From Agriotes lineatus (lineage: Eukaryota; Arthropoda; Insecta; Coleoptera; Elateridae): a stretch of DNA of 64,000 bases. Below are positions 23,401 to 37,000 of this stretch, one piece after another (position 1 is the stretch's first letter; every line of letters starts with the position of its first letter). The position numbers were made by a program, and so were the translations under genes. The notes under the pieces were generated by a model. That model was given only the letters and a program-made list of their open reading frames with translations. It did no database searches and was not told where the DNA came from. The DNA lies in the NCBI GenBank assembly GCA_940337035.1, contig OW679203.1:30079495-30143494 (forward strand), in the 5' to 3' direction.

Positions 23401-23815
23401 ATTTCATGCGGTAATGGAATTTCCCCTAGTGCTTGAATTGCAATTTGTGAGTTTGGAAATGAATTAATTAAAATTTAATAACTTTAACAGTTCTAAATTG
23501 CAATTATTAATACTTTTATTGTTACATATCGTTTTGTTTTGTATCAGTAAGTATAATTTTATTTTGCACACTTTTTAAAGTCAATTCGAGGTTAATATCA
23601 AAGGTACTTACCATAAAGAAATACACCATGCAACAACTACCAAAAGTTAAACTTCGCATTAACCGTGAAGACTTTATTTTCTAAAGTAGTGGCTACTGAT
23701 GAAATCTAGATGCCAAGATTTAATAGAAACTTTAATGTAGAGGAAACATAAGAGCGAGCTCTATTACAGCCTAAACCGGCCTTACGACAAAAGAACAATA
23801 GCACCACTTGAGGAT
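20460..23815. other. no gene seen; unexplained GC-richer patch and a 12-G run
   Basis: A run of twelve G at 21111-21122 is preceded by a purine stretch and followed by tgattgtccgg, so it may be another LTR-element purine tract, but no element body is recognised. The patch 21740-22140 is GC-richer than its surroundings and carries a plus-strand frame of 126 codons (21756-22136) beginning MVHAEHSGAARAARR. It shows no domain I recognise. The remainder is AT-rich with short frames only. Confidence 0.35.
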
Positions 23816-23819
23816 GCCA

Positions 23820-24710
23820 GCTTGTTACAGCATGAACTGCTCTTTAAGACAAAAGCGCCAGTTTGTTACCACATCACGACAAAATCGGGAAAGTTACGTA
23901 AATTCGTTGTCCTAATTCCGTTACGGTGGGCCTTAACAAGGGGTGCCGGACTAAAACTCTCGGTGAGAAGGCTGGCTTTTTGTAACCTTAGAATTAGGGC
24001 TACGATGCGGTAAACGAAATACAGATGGTAAATGTTTAGCGCCACCACTTTCGGTCTAAATCGGGAAAACAACATAGGGAAGCTCATTCTGAAAGTGGAA
24101 GGAAATAAACCCCATTTCTACTTCTAGCTTGACAAAGCTTGAGCGGCGAGCAGCTGGGTTAAACTTACCTTTAGTTCCATTCGCTTATAGCCGTCTGAAT
24201 CCCTGTACATCGAAAAAAAATCTGTATGCAAACATCATCAATTCATTAATGAGAACCACAAATAATTAACAAAGAACTCTATTGGCGGAAAAAGATATAT
24301 GGGTGACAATGAACACTAAAAGAATTACTCGTTACAGTTAAAAATATGAGAAAAGAGGTTAGTGAGATTAAATGCGCAACGTTTAAAATAAACACAAGCG
24401 GTAAAATTACAAACAATGATGTACCTATTTCAAAAACGTTGTTATCCTTAAATTTTCACAAAGGAACTACGTTACAACAATCACAAATGACAACAAAGAC
24501 TCAAAATTTGCTTCAAGCCGGTAAGTTCTGTTCAACATCTTACAATTTAAATAAATAGTGGCACTTCGAAATCACTTCACTGTAAATGTATGTGCGTTAC
24601 AAATACTATTAACCAACAAATAACTGCATAAGGGCGATATTCAAGCAGATATGACGGCATTATATCCCCGGGACTGTTAGAAATAAAGCACCCTACGGTA
24701 GGCAGGTTCG
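23820..24710 (+). repeat. dispersed repeat family F1, copy 1
   Basis: The segment aligns along most of its length with 49170-50187. Shared blocks in order: aaaatcggg with aagttac (23880-23896; 49210-49227), cttagaattagggc (23988-24001; 49315-49328), tagcgccaccac (24038-24049; 49365-49376), catcgggaaa-like blocks, gtatgcaaac or gcatgcaaac (24223; 49583), gactctattg or aactctattg (24275), and attcaagcagatatgacg (24640-24657; 50147-50164). This last block is the best conserved. The frames inside (63 and 70 codons) are not shared. The class of the family is unknown. Confidence 0.7.
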
Positions 24711-24759
24711 GTGCGATAATTTGTGACTTTATTACAATGATGTGTCAGCACATAAATGA

Positions 24760-27700
24760 GGTTCTCTTTTTTTAAATTCGCTTCAAGCATAATTAAAGGT
24801 GCCTAGCTCCACGGTACAAGAAAAAACCCTTGGCCTAACATTCACCAGCATGGTACTTAGACAGGGGCTTGACGATAGCCAACAATGTAGCTTCACTAAT
24901 TTTGACTTATTACACGGCAAGGAAAAGCCTTGCCGGAAACAAAGACCACCCTTGTAAACGATCTCAAGGCCCGTTGTTGAAACCCCTCTCCGGGCTAAGA
25001 TGCCAAAACTAAATAAATCCAGGCATGCGTTACTTAAGATGTGTACTCTCTCGGACTCATGGAAGTATATAGAGTGACGTCGCGCTCTCTTCGGATTTTC
25101 GCATACGAAAGGGAAACACTTGTAAGTCAAACAAACGTCTTGCTGGTGTCGAGAACTCATTAAAAGTTCGATAAGACATAAAGTATCACTTGCCATGCGA
25201 GAGATCTTTAAAACGAACGAAATAAAGTTTTGAAACCCTGCTGAACCATTAATTTAGGCGTAAATAAACCGAGAAAAACACCAAAATCTAAGCCATAAAT
25301 GCGGAAAAGTTGCGGAAAGAGCAAATTCAAAAATTGTCGTTACAGCTCATAGACACCTCTCAGGTTTTGGAGGCAATCTGAAAGTGGGGGTATAACTAAC
25401 ATATTCTGAGATGACGACCACTAGAAGAAAGGTGCTGTTACAACTAGCAAAAGAGAAGGAATTGAAAAGTATTTAAATACAGAAGGAACTTCTACAAAAT
25501 GGTAGACAATTGACTAACAGACAAAAACAGTGCAACAAAATTAGAAACGATACAAAAAATAAATTATATTACGAAAATGAAGAATATCGTTCCTAAAATA
25601 ACAAATTTCAAATACCAAAAAAAGGCCGAATGGTTGTAGTAGTAATAACAAATTTAGAGAAAATCGAAAGGAAAGTTAGCTTACGAAAATAATTGTAAAA
25701 CGTTCTTTTATACATCTCTGCAAGATTCAAAATACCCCGATCCTTAATTTTCAAACACAATTATGTTGGGCATTAAGAAGTAAACGTTGTAGTTGATATT
25801 GATACTCCAGGATGTACAGAATAAACATTGTGAAAACAATTATTAAGCATATTGCAATTCTTCGTAGTGAATCTTAGAGGTTTAATACGTGTAACATGTG
25901 GAAAAATATAAAGCGTTCAATTTCTAAGGTTCTTTAAATCCAGTTTGAAGTAACACTGAGAGCATTACTAAATGGAGCTAATAATTGTAATTGGGTACTG
26001 TAATCCTGAAGGGCAAGTCCCCAGGCCTCGGGCAATGGCTTCCAAATGTAGATGGTAGGGTGGAATCAAATAACCTCTTGCAAACCAGCAGGTGCTGTAG
26101 CGTCTTATGCGGAGTGCGCGGCTCAATTACGTAGTACAGAAAACAAGAGGAAACTATTGCACTTCCATCTATTTCACGACAACCAATGAACATAGATTGT
26201 AGAGATGCCTCAGATAGGCAATAAGAAAATAGTCACTGTCATAAGCAGTTCAACTCTAAATGACCACCTAGGAGCTGTAGTTGGAAAATATAGCTTTGGT
26301 GAACACCATGAAAGAGGCAAGCAAATTATTTAAATGCTGTATTGTTAATACTATGTCTTGTTAGGTTACTTTATATTTGTAACGCCACTTGCGGAAATTG
26401 GGTAGTTCTCGTTTATTTTAGACTAAGCCAGTGCCGCCAGATAGTTCTGTAAATTTCGTTTCGTGATGTAGGTTTTAAAAGCGCGACGTCAACTTTTTGC
26501 GAGAATGTACCGCCTCTTGTGACAGACCGCTAGGTCAGCAAAAGGGACTTTACGTCTAAGGAATGCGTGCAGTCCGCAAAAATTGAATTGCCGCCATTTT
26601 TCATGTGTTGGCGTCTTCTGTTGCTATTAATAACGTCTGCATAACTCTATGGAAAGTTACCATTTCTGCCACTACATCCCGCGCTAGGGAGAAAATACCT
26701 TCTTAACAGCATAATCTCGAACCGCTTCAGTCAAACCCGCATGTCGATCCCGATTCCCGGGCCGCCGCTTCGTGTTAGCCCGGTCATCCACAATTAAGTC
26801 AGCGGCATTGAAGCGAATACGTTCGGCGTAGTACGAGTGAAAATTGTGTAAACATTGGAAGGCCCTTTCATAGTGTAGTAATTTCTTCAACTACAGCCAA
26901 ACGCCGGATCAACCGTGATAACTAGTTAATAAATTACGAACAACGAAGGTTGAATCTCAAAACAAGTATGGACAAAGCAGTCTTCTTAAAAAATCACATT
27001 TTGTGAATATACTAGTGATCCGTCTCTCCGTGTCCACTTTTCGAACCAATTTGGTACCAATCCGTCCATGCGCAGCTGCATCTCATATTAGAACAGTAAC
27101 GGTAGTTCTTGCAGTGTAATCAGGAGTTCTACATTCAGCCCATCTCTAATTGCTTGATATTATATATGTATGTTGCAAAGTGCGCCCACATACAAGTGTT
27201 TTGCCCAAATCAGGCTGGTATCGCTTCTATTGCTAATTTATTGTGTAGCTTTTGCTTGACATTTTAATAAATAGCTACTCTGGTATATGCTGGATTCAAG
27301 CATACTTAGATAATTTTCAACTGTGATGACGTCTTTTATGATTTAGGGCTCATTTTAATGTGTATATGTCCCTTGGTTCCTGCTTTATGCAACAGATAAT
27401 TTGTAAAATTTTCTCTGTTTGTCTATGTATTTGGTCGCATATTTTATAACAGGGGTAATAACAGTCGTATTGAAAATCAACAAAGGTAGACATCCGTTCG
27501 CGAAGGACAGGAATCACTCATCATCCCTAAGAAGTAACGTGACGTTTATTTGCCCCCTCTGTTTCAAGTTCTGGAACGACTAAGACTGATTAACACCTTG
27601 TATTTAATTAGCTACTTCCTGCCGTATCATCCAACTCTTTGTCTTAACTGTATCTTGCTGCGCAGTCTTTTGTAACATAGCGTTGTGGTTTCGCAGCTTG

Positions 27701-29680
27701 TTTAGTAATTAAAACTACTGATTTGGCACCCCTGGAAGGGACTTGCGTTTTCCATAATGTGTGAAGCGGCACCTTAGTTTCTCTGGAGCGTCACGGAAGA
27801 GTTCTGGTCCTAAGTACCGTTTTATTTTCTAACAATCTGCTCAATATCCTCCTCAGATATATACATAGGCATGACATAGTGGTAGATACCGTAATCATAT
27901 TGATTATATATTGGTCAGCAATCAATGAAATCTTCAATGCGCCTTTCTGAAACTCCTCCTGATGATGTTGATATGACCACCAGTTACTGATCTGCACTTT
28001 TTTCAACTTAAGTTCAGGAGATATAAAAGACAACTTCTGGCCCATCTTCCCAAAATTACTGATACTACCTCCTTTGAAATTAAAATCTTACATTATCTGC
28101 CTCTTGTGGAATAAAAACCACTCAAAGATTCTGTCGTTACAACCGCTAGGGACTCAAATAATTCAAAGCAAAGCACAATCACCTTGGGTTAATCCTACCA
28201 CGCCTATGAGGATCAAAGCTACTTCATATGGATTCAGGATAAACAGCGGTGGAATATATACAGTTGAATACCGACGTTCAATAAATTTCTGTAGAGTTAG
28301 AAGAACATTTCGAGCATAGCAACATCAGATTACTGTTTCAATAAGTCAGGCAAGTAATGCGACCATTTAAATCAGGAATTAAACCATCAAGGAGGCTAAT
28401 TGTGTAATAATAGAATCTCAGATTATTATGGTTACAATATTTGATAGTTTGAAGGTGCATTATTTTTAAGTTTTGATTGCTATGTTTACCGTTTCTCGCC
28501 CTTAGTGAATACATTAAATTGTAGTTACTGTAGAATGCACGTATTTTAGCTGGTTGCATAATGTTGGCATATTTTGGCAATTAGAGCAGATGATAGACAT
28601 AAGAGGTTCTCGGTCGTGCTGGATGATTATAGGAGTAGAAAGAGTGGATCCTGTAGAGGCATGATGCCCGGCCTAGTAGTCCCGCAAAGGCATGTTGTTC
28701 TGAAGCAATAAGTAGCCGAGCAAGATTTACACTAATTGCTATACTGCACTAGTTAATCTAGCGGTTTACTGTTAGGAAAAAGTTCCGACAGCTAACCGAA
28801 GCAGTACAGGCAGCGATGAAGTGCTAGGGGGTTGATACTGTTTGATACAAGATCGAGTAGTGTAACGCCGCTACCGGTGCAAATACAAAGAAACCAAACG
28901 GGCAGCCCAATACCTCAATCCACTGGTAGAACTTCTCTTGGATACTAGTACAGACAACCGGTACTACACTTTTAACGACAGCTCGAGTAACATCCTCTTT
29001 TAGGATACTAGGCAGTGTTGCTACTATATCAACAGCTCTGTCTCGAGAAGGCAGCCTTACGATTTGAGAGCATGGCCTGCGTATTAATGAAAGAAATGAT
29101 GAGCACGTGTCTGCTCCCCTGGGTCGCCCGTGTACAGCCTGCAGACGCAGCTGCCCTTGGTATATGGTTATGGTACGCATACACACCATGAATCCAGATT
29201 TACAGATCAGTAAGTTTATCGTATTATATAGTTAACCTCCTGCCTCCGTCACTGGGTCAGAAAAGGCTCACACTTGCTACATTTTCACCCCGTCCCCGCC
29301 TTCTTGTCGTGGGTGAGTCGTATCTACCACTTTGACACATTGTAGAAATTTGAGAATTTTAACATAATAATAGACAGAAACGGGTCTAACAAGATAGACC
29401 ACGCGATCAAAGGCGATAACATTGCGATAAACCGTAAAAACATGAAGGGGGAACGGAAAATTGCAACTGTGAAAACATTTTAACTATCGGGGTGTTGCCC
29501 AGCATCTGGTCTGAAGAATGGATAAAATCTAATTTTCTACCACTTCACTAGCAATGTGTGGGAAATGGTTATGATAACTGGAGCGTTTCGTCACTTCTAC
29601 CACATATCATCACACGATAGAATGTTACACGTACATGGGATACACTCTCGATCATACTTAGGTTTGATGACAATGTATTC
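24760..29680. other. no gene seen; several orphan frames
   Basis: The longest frame of the window, 137 codons on the minus strand, is at 24783-25196 and starts MASDTLCLIELLMSS; it has no domain I recognise. Other orphans are 28824-29189 (121 codons, minus), 27791-28045 (84, minus), 28074-28319 (81, plus) and 26684-26890 (68, minus). The last lies in a GC-richer patch next to a ccgccatttt word (26591-26600, an inverted YY1-like site). None has splice-like flanks I trust. Single long frames of this size are expected by chance in 64 kb. Confidence 0.35.
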
Positions 29681-29689
29681 TTTCCTCAA

Positions 29690-30310
29690 TTTTAGTTAGT
29701 TTTCATGCATACATTTACAGGCTGGAGACTTATCAACAGTTCTGAACCGCCTCTTCGATGTAAATCGGAAATACTACATCGGTAAGCTAAGGGTGTCAGC
29801 ATGTGTTCAAACATACTCGTTCAAACCCACAAAACAGCCATATTGCAAAACTGGAAATCACAAAGATATTTGCGGGGAATCAGCATCCCAGGCTATTGGG
29901 GGGCGTCTGAATCGCTCATAATCGCTTATGAGGTCAAGGGTTAGCGTTTGTCTCGCCGGATGTTTGCTAATTTTAGATAAATAATGCACTATATGGGGTA
30001 ACTATTGGGCACCAACCCAACAATAACCGGACGACCCAAACAACGCCGCTCTTTTCAATCCATGCAGCAATGTTAACAATAAAAAGAGTGTTTAGTTAAG
30101 CTCTACCATGGAACTACATACAACCTCTATTGCGAAGCAACTCAAGCAATGCTATCTATTGTAGGCAGTATTCTTTCATCCTTTCTATTAATCTATTTTA
30201 TTGCCATAAGCAACACTTGTAATCACATCAGAGCTCTCACAGTGGTATTCCACTCTCTATGGTATCAAATTTCACATCCAAATGCACACATGTCACGGCA
30301 CTAACTAATT
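29690..30310 (+). repeat. dispersed repeat family F2, copy 3
   Basis: This copy links the other two. Its middle (gaactacatacaacctctat at 30111-30130) matches copy 1, and its right end (atcagagctctcacagtgg, 30227-30245) matches copy 2. The flanking half of the 22-base palindrome of copy 1 is present only as tgcactatat near 29987, so the palindrome is broken here. A run gggggg occurs near 29898. No coding content is seen. Confidence 0.65.
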
Positions 30311-30319
30311 GACCGCCAA

Positions 30320-31850
30320 GCTCGAAGATTTTAAAGCCAAGAACTCTCGATCATCTGAAATTACTTTAGGCCCGTTTAGAAGTATTTAGAACGTAATATA
30401 TTTAAGCAGTTGGATTATCCAAATGCTTTTAATTATAAGAATACTAAAAAATGGTGAATGAATATTTATAACCAAATAAAAGGGTACAAAAGTAAATATT
30501 ACAACGATAGTATTAGTAATTACATTAAGTATTTAGTTGTCATAACTTTATATTAGAATCCGAATTTGGATTACATATTACGCACAGTACAATTTGATAA
30601 CTTCTAAATATGCTGATAACATCGCACCCAATGCAGCTGTAAAAGCGAAAGCGCTGGGAATCCATCTTCCACAATAAACGAGCAAAGCAAATGCAAACGA
30701 ATGGTGGGGTTGGGTATAAACGCAACTTAATTTCGTCCATTAATGCCAAAAGCAGTGTTAGAAACTTGCTTACAGAGCGTGTGTTACGCGAAGCGCTACG
30801 ACTGGGAGGTATGTAAATCACGCTGCAAGTTAATTTCAGCAGTAAACACTCTCGATAAGCATCGCAAATTTTAATATCCTGGATTCGACAATGAGCTATT
30901 TATGGCCGCGACCGAGCTTGTTAATCGAGCCGAAAATGAAGATGAATGTCACCGAATTATTTTAAAACGTTGGTGAAATTTCCGTGAAACGCACTCGCGA
31001 TAATGTTGATGCGATTGTCCGATTCTGTTGCCTAGTTTAAATTACAAGAAAAAGCTCTCAGCCTAAAGCGGGGAATTTGGCATTTATATTGCCCAGCATT
31101 AAGGGCGTTCTCGTTTCTGGACGTTCAAAGCCCTGACAAAGAGCAGTTTTCAACAATGAATTTATCTGGGATCCTGTACAATGTTCACCTTTCCAAGGTA
31201 GAGCAGAGAAACCTCATGCGGCCAAACGTTATTTTCAGAGTCTGATTTGGCTATAATATTAGAGTTATTTAAAACCCATTTTGCGTTTAATAGATTTATT
31301 TCAACACAGAAAAATTTATAATAAAATAAATGCCAATACGTCAAGTAACTGCCTCATTAAGTTATTTAAAATCAATCGCAGTCTCATTGGATTTATGAGC
31401 TTAGTGCCGCTGTGAAAACGTTTTTGTATTTATGCACTAGTAGATGCGAGTTGTAACACTTTGAATATACGAAGAATTTTGAAGACACCCATAATCAATA
31501 ACTATGAACGAGCAATGGTCATGAACCAACAATCAGTAGAATCGAGCAAGATGAAAACCTTGTACGGAAAATGAAAGTTACATAAAGAGTATAAAGAATA
31601 AATTAGAGAAGGACATACATTAAATAAAAAACCATCCTCAAAGTAAAAAATAAAGAAAAAAGTGAGATTCAAAATAGAAAAACAGGAGACGGATACGCAG
31701 GAGAGCCCACTGAGAAAAGTGGAAGCAAATGGTTGCACCTTCTAATTTCAACCGTGTCAGTGCTTGGCCGACGGATTCACGCAGAGCAGCATTAAACTTA
31801 GCTTGCGGAAAAACTCCTTTGCAGCTTTCTAAACCCATTTTACAAAAGAA
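30320..31850. other. no gene seen
   Basis: AT-rich; frames up to 93 codons (30540-30821, minus) with no recognisable motif. T-rich-coded minus frames at 31502-31738 and 31638-31898 look like low-complexity translation. Confidence 0.45.
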
Positions 31851-32110
31851 AAACCACACAAGTTTGCATGCAAATCTAAACATGGAAGAGAGAAACACAG
31901 GTAAATAAAAAATAAACTACATTAAAAATATATAAGTAAACACTTGTTCAATAATTAAATGTAACGAAACGGGTTAGTAAGGGGATTAAATTACGCAACG
32001 TTTAAACTAGATAACCTTGACTCAAAAACAATAAATCGTGACGGTAAACAATTAAAAGTGGCTCAGAGGCGGCAATTACTTTAATTACAACTGCGTTAGG
32101 CTAAGTATAA
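31850..32110 (+). repeat. dispersed repeat family F1, probable copy 3 (partial)
   Basis: The block ggttagtaaggggattaaat followed by acgcaacgttt (31972-32003) corresponds to ggttagtgagattaaatgcgcaacgttt at 24358-24385. A more diverged version is ggttagctggtgacgtttta at 49717-49736. Upstream, gcatgcaaatctaaa (31867-31881) lines up with the gcatgcaaac block of the other copies. The match outside these blocks is weak, so the limits are approximate. Confidence 0.45.
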
Positions 32111-32114
32111 ACAC

Positions 32115-33670
32115 CAAAACCTACGGTAAACGTTCCATTCAGCGTACTGACAGTTACAACAGTTCAAACGGTAAATTCTAAATGGACAGCAACGTTACGC
32201 AAAATGCCGACACTTCAATATATCACTTCTTTCACTATCATCTAAGCACTCTAAAATTATTACAAAGATATGGTATCTTAAGGAGTTCAGGCTGCTGCAA
32301 ATCGATGCTCAACAAAGCTGCAGGTTGTCATTTCCAAGCAAATTGCACCAAAGACGCTTGAAGAAACTGCGGAGCAGCGTAGAGGTGCTGTTGACAAAGG
32401 AGGCTGGACGACGTTAACATCCCCAAAGAGGGCAACAAAAAGTTCTAAACAACATGGCAAGAATTGGAGACGATAAACGAAACTGCGTTGTGGCAGCTTA
32501 GCCCCAACAGATTTCCAAATAAATAATCCCCCAAACTGGGTGTTATTCAAAGCTACCAGTTCCGCGGTACTCGAATCTCTTGACTAACAACAGCACCAAA
32601 CTAACGCCACTTATCAACCCCAAGCCCGACCGTCAACACCCACATGCAGTTCATTTACAAACACGAGAAATGTCACCTTTATATCTGCGACAAAACATTA
32701 AAGAGCGGGACCCGCTCACAGGCAGTTTATGGAGCATTTTGGAAAATCACCACTGCGTAAACGATATCAACATGTAGTTTAATTGCGACACTACGAGAAA
32801 ACCATTAATTAAAACACCCCGGCGAAAGTCTAATGGCGTTACGCCGGGTCGAAGAAAAGCGCAAAAACCACTTGTTGCCTTGTTCAAAGCTAGCGTTAGA
32901 ATCCCACAAGCACCAAGTTGCGCGGCCCAAGAAGGTGGGGAAGGGGGCGCATTTTCCCGCCCCAAAACTGTCATTCGATATACACAATCATATTTCAACC
33001 GTCTAGCCTGAGCTTCAGAAGGAGTTTGCTCCCTCACTTTCTTGCTCACACAACTCTTTTTAGCGACTTAATTTGCATCCCAAAACGGATCGACAAACCT
33101 CACTATATACTCTTAATGACAGATAAAATATTTGACACAAGTGTTTGTTTCATTGACTTAATTTTAGTTTAAACTTTACCTAGCTATGATTACATTTTAT
33201 CTTTGTCCTGCTACTCATTTTGGTTATGTCTTCCTTGTCGCACTCATTAATTCCCTATGTTCAAAACGGTTTTCGGACAATCTGTATATCTGGGGTGTTA
33301 TTAAATACGAGGATAGTTTAGATATCAACCGGAATGTTTGGCATTATTTGCAAAAGTATTACTTATGTTCTGGGCCACATTCACAAATTTACAAGTTTTT
33401 GTAGTAATCTCCCAATCACTCATAATCAATCCCAATATAAAAGGTCTCATAAAACCACATAACTATTGTGACTTATCCGGCAGTTTGTGTGGAATATCAA
33501 TGCAAAGAACTGACAAGCCTTTGGTGGGTCGCTTTTCCTTGCATGTTTTGTCAAGTTGTATACGGGCTACCAGTCGGTGACCTTTAGCGATCGTGTACCC
33601 ACTCCGTCAGAATGGCAACGCCGCACAACGGTAGGAATGAGGTAGCGATTTAGGAAATGGGACCCGGAAA
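32115..33670. other. no gene seen
   Basis: Frames of 100 codons (32747-33049, minus), 87 (32287-32550, minus) and 84 (32918-33172, plus) overlap on opposite strands and resemble nothing known. The patch 32800-32960 is GC-richer than average. Confidence 0.4.
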
Positions 33671-33675
33671 AAATT

Positions 33676-34025
33676 GTTTTAAGTGTTATCTAAGGATGCG
33701 AAACCAAATTCCTATCCTTGGCGTAAATTATCTGTTTAGTAGCTTTGTGACGTTAGCGGCTGCATAAATTGAATTTAAATTAGTATCTGACAATTTATAC
33801 CCCTCTTTTAGACACAATTGGCGTTTGAATCTGAATGTATATTAAGGAGCGGACGTTTCAAAGGTCGCACGAGAAAAACGTATTCTTCTTCTAACTTAAC
33901 GCGTTTACGCTATCTGTTTGGTAACTCTGTGACGTTAGCGCCTTCAAAGATATAATTTCAATTCGTACGCCGCCCAAATTTGCTCATAATTTGCGTTTGC
34001 ATCTCCAATACGCAGCGATTTGCAG
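33676..34025 (+). repeat. 182-base tandem duplication
   Basis: Two diverged copies are arranged head to tail. The anchor gtgacgttagcg lies at 33747-33758 and 33929-33940, an offset of 182. Around it both copies share gcgt.aa/ta..tatctgttt, a taactctgtgacg-like block, a ttcaaa or gcataaa block, aatt..aatt, and a ttggcgtttgaatct or ttgcgtttgcatct block. The two units differ by roughly a third of positions, so the duplication is old. The length is close to a nucleosomal repeat, but two units are not a satellite. Confidence 0.7.
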
Positions 34026-34029
34026 TAAA

Positions 34030-37000
34030 CATAAAAGCTAGCGATGCGCGAGTTCTTGTGCAAGCCGCTACAATGCAACCCTACCAAGAAGATAGCCCAG
34101 CTGATTGCTGACCAGAAGGGCATAAAATCAAGCTGCTTAGCTTGTGGAGAGCAGATCTAAGCTCTTTCAGTTTGAAGTCACCCGCCAGTTTCTCGGCTCG
34201 TCCACCAGTTGTGTTCAGAGCGTTTCCCTGAAAAATTCTTCTAAATTCGCTTCTTAAACCTATCCGCTATAACAAGCCCAGCCGCTATCGATGGCTCCGC
34301 CCTCTCCCACAGCGAGAATGGCATCTGGACCCGATTTGAAGCACTGCGTCTTTTGTGCTTAGTCGACAACATAATTTTATTTAAAGAAAGCAATTTCTTG
34401 TTATACGTGTTAATATAAATATCAAGTATTTACCACGGCTTCGCTTAGACACAATCCGAAGAGCGGCTAGTACCACTTTTCTAAATTTAATTTTAAATCT
34501 GTAAAATTTACGCATTTGACGAAAGTCGTCTACGCCACCTGTTCCTTTAATATATCAAGTCATAACGTATAAAATTTCTATGTTACTGTCAGAACTGGTT
34601 TATTTTTGCATGCTTGTATTATTGTCGCTTTCCCCGATTAAACGTATATTGCCGTCATTAGATATAGTCACTACCTCCATTTTCTAAGCCATAAGTGATG
34701 TTTACATCACTAAGTATTTCTTTAAATAAAACCTGCTGCAGTAGAGCAGCAGAGTAGTAGAGCATATATTAGACAATATAATATTAGAAGTAAATGTTGA
34801 TTCTCAAATTAAATTTCCTTATTATAAATGAAAATCCTACCTTTTGCTAGTACAATTAAATATAAACTAGCGATTTGCTTTAAAAGACTACAAGTAACAA
34901 TTCTATCATACCAAAACTTTACATAACGATATGTGCTGGAAGGAATATAACCTCAAACTCAGCCTCTATGTGACGTATGAAATATCCTACGGTAGAAATG
35001 AACGCATTTCATGTTACTTAAAAAGAATACAAATTCTTGGATTACAAGCTACCGATCAAGGTAATGTTAATGCGAATATGAAATATAATCAAAAATTTAC
35101 AAACCTAAGTAAAATACTACATTTTGAAAGAATTACGGCTTCGTAGTATCTCCAAACAGAACTCTTTTGACTGAACATGAAAGGGGTCTTGATATTCCTC
35201 TCCTGTGGTGTCCCTTTGTATACTTAAAAGTTTGAGCCAACTTGCATTTTTTGTTTTTTATTGTAAATTATATTTAGCGTTGTATTTTCTATAATAAAAT
35301 ATGCGCCATTCCGACCCTGCCTTGTACGGTAAACGAAATGCAAAGTATAATTTCGCGTATCCAGCGAGAAATGCACTTCCGGGCCTGTTCGCGGGAGAGC
35401 GTTCGAAGCATATTTCGCTGACGTTTTCGAGTTCAACATTAGTCGTGAGGCGGTGTGTGACAATCGCCAAAGTCGAGTTACAGAAAAGCGAATGAAAGCC
35501 TGCAGCAAGTAAATAATTGCTGCCACACTTTTAAAGTGCAGCAAACACGAGTTTACGAATTAAATGAACGTATTTTCACCGAATACGAGGTGAGCATACA
35601 AACTGTGCAACCAAAAGGTGTTCTTCAAATCATTCTGAGAACTTCGTGAACTTCAGGCCAACGGAGCTCAAGCCAGCGATAAGAGAAGAGGTGTGGTTAT
35701 TTGCCACGCATCACGTCATTCCGGATTGGATGATGGAATCCAGTGCGACCTAAAATACTTGAAGGTATCTTAATATGGGAAAGGCTTTAGTACGACTTTG
35801 TTTCTGTTTCTGACTTAAGAAACGTGGAACCAATTGAGCACATACTTTTACGCATCTAAGTTTCAGGTTAATATTTTTTCATATAATCAGCACCTATTCA
35901 AATATTATTTTAACCATGATTCGATGATTGCAGTTGATAATGAAATTAACTTTTTTTATATTAGTGGTATTTACATAAGTTCTCTGTCGTCCTAGATACA
36001 ACATATTTTTGCACTTTATCCCAAATTCATCTAAAATTTCAAGCGGTTTCACGTTCGCGCTTATCGGACATTTTAATTTGTCTAAATGTCTCATAAAGAC
36101 AAAGCTCCCAACAACTTATAAATTATTTCTATCTGTTTGTACGAACACACTTTTAAATGTCACTGAAAAATTTCCCGTTTTAATAAGTCCTTACAAATGA
36201 TGTAATAAGCGGATAAGAGCTACTTCCATTTTTAGCTCTGTTAACAAAAACAATTACTCCTGAATAAACTCAGGCAATCCCTCTTGCGATGCCATGCTCC
36301 GAGAGACGCATGTAACCGTAGAAATTTTAATTTTATGAGAAGCTCTTAATATCCTCTTTGTAATTTTAACGATGCCATTTGCATTCATAATTAGCACCGC
36401 TTTATGGACTCTTGTTAAGAGGCGACCTTCTTCAAACCAAGGAAGTCTTCCAGTCTGTGGGTTGGAAAAGATCTTGGCGTTCGTTAGAAATGCAGGTTGG
36501 AAGTTATTGTGTATTCATAGCATTTTCTAAAACTCCACCAAAAATGCTTTAATTAAAAAAATAAGCACTAAAGTATAAGAAACAACGGTAACTACTCAAA
36601 AATCTATCAAATACAGATTTCAGGCATTTGTAATTACTCGCAACTACGTTTTCTAAAATGAGAAGGTACAAGAACGCATCGTGTTTCTTTGATTGATGAA
36701 ACTCAAATTATGCCCAGAGGCTCGACAGAGCGCCAGCGTCCATTGTACTGAAAACTCATTTAAATCCGTCCCAGACGTACCAACTTTATGAGGCCTATTC
36801 AGGGAAATCCACTTCCTTTTACAACTCGCATTAAGCGCCGGTTGCTGTTAGGCGCGCGTTTTCGAAATTCCCCGCAAAAATCGCTATCTGCATTTCCACC
36901 ACATAGAGCCGAAGCGCCGTTACTGTAATTGCTATGAGTACACTATCGAGGTTTTTAATTCCCCCGCTGCCGACCCGTAACCGGAAGTGCTTACTATAAA

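Noticed and set aside
27791..28320. A coding region or mitochondrial insert on the minus strand
   Set aside because: The frames read smoothly but I could not match them to any mitochondrial or nuclear protein.
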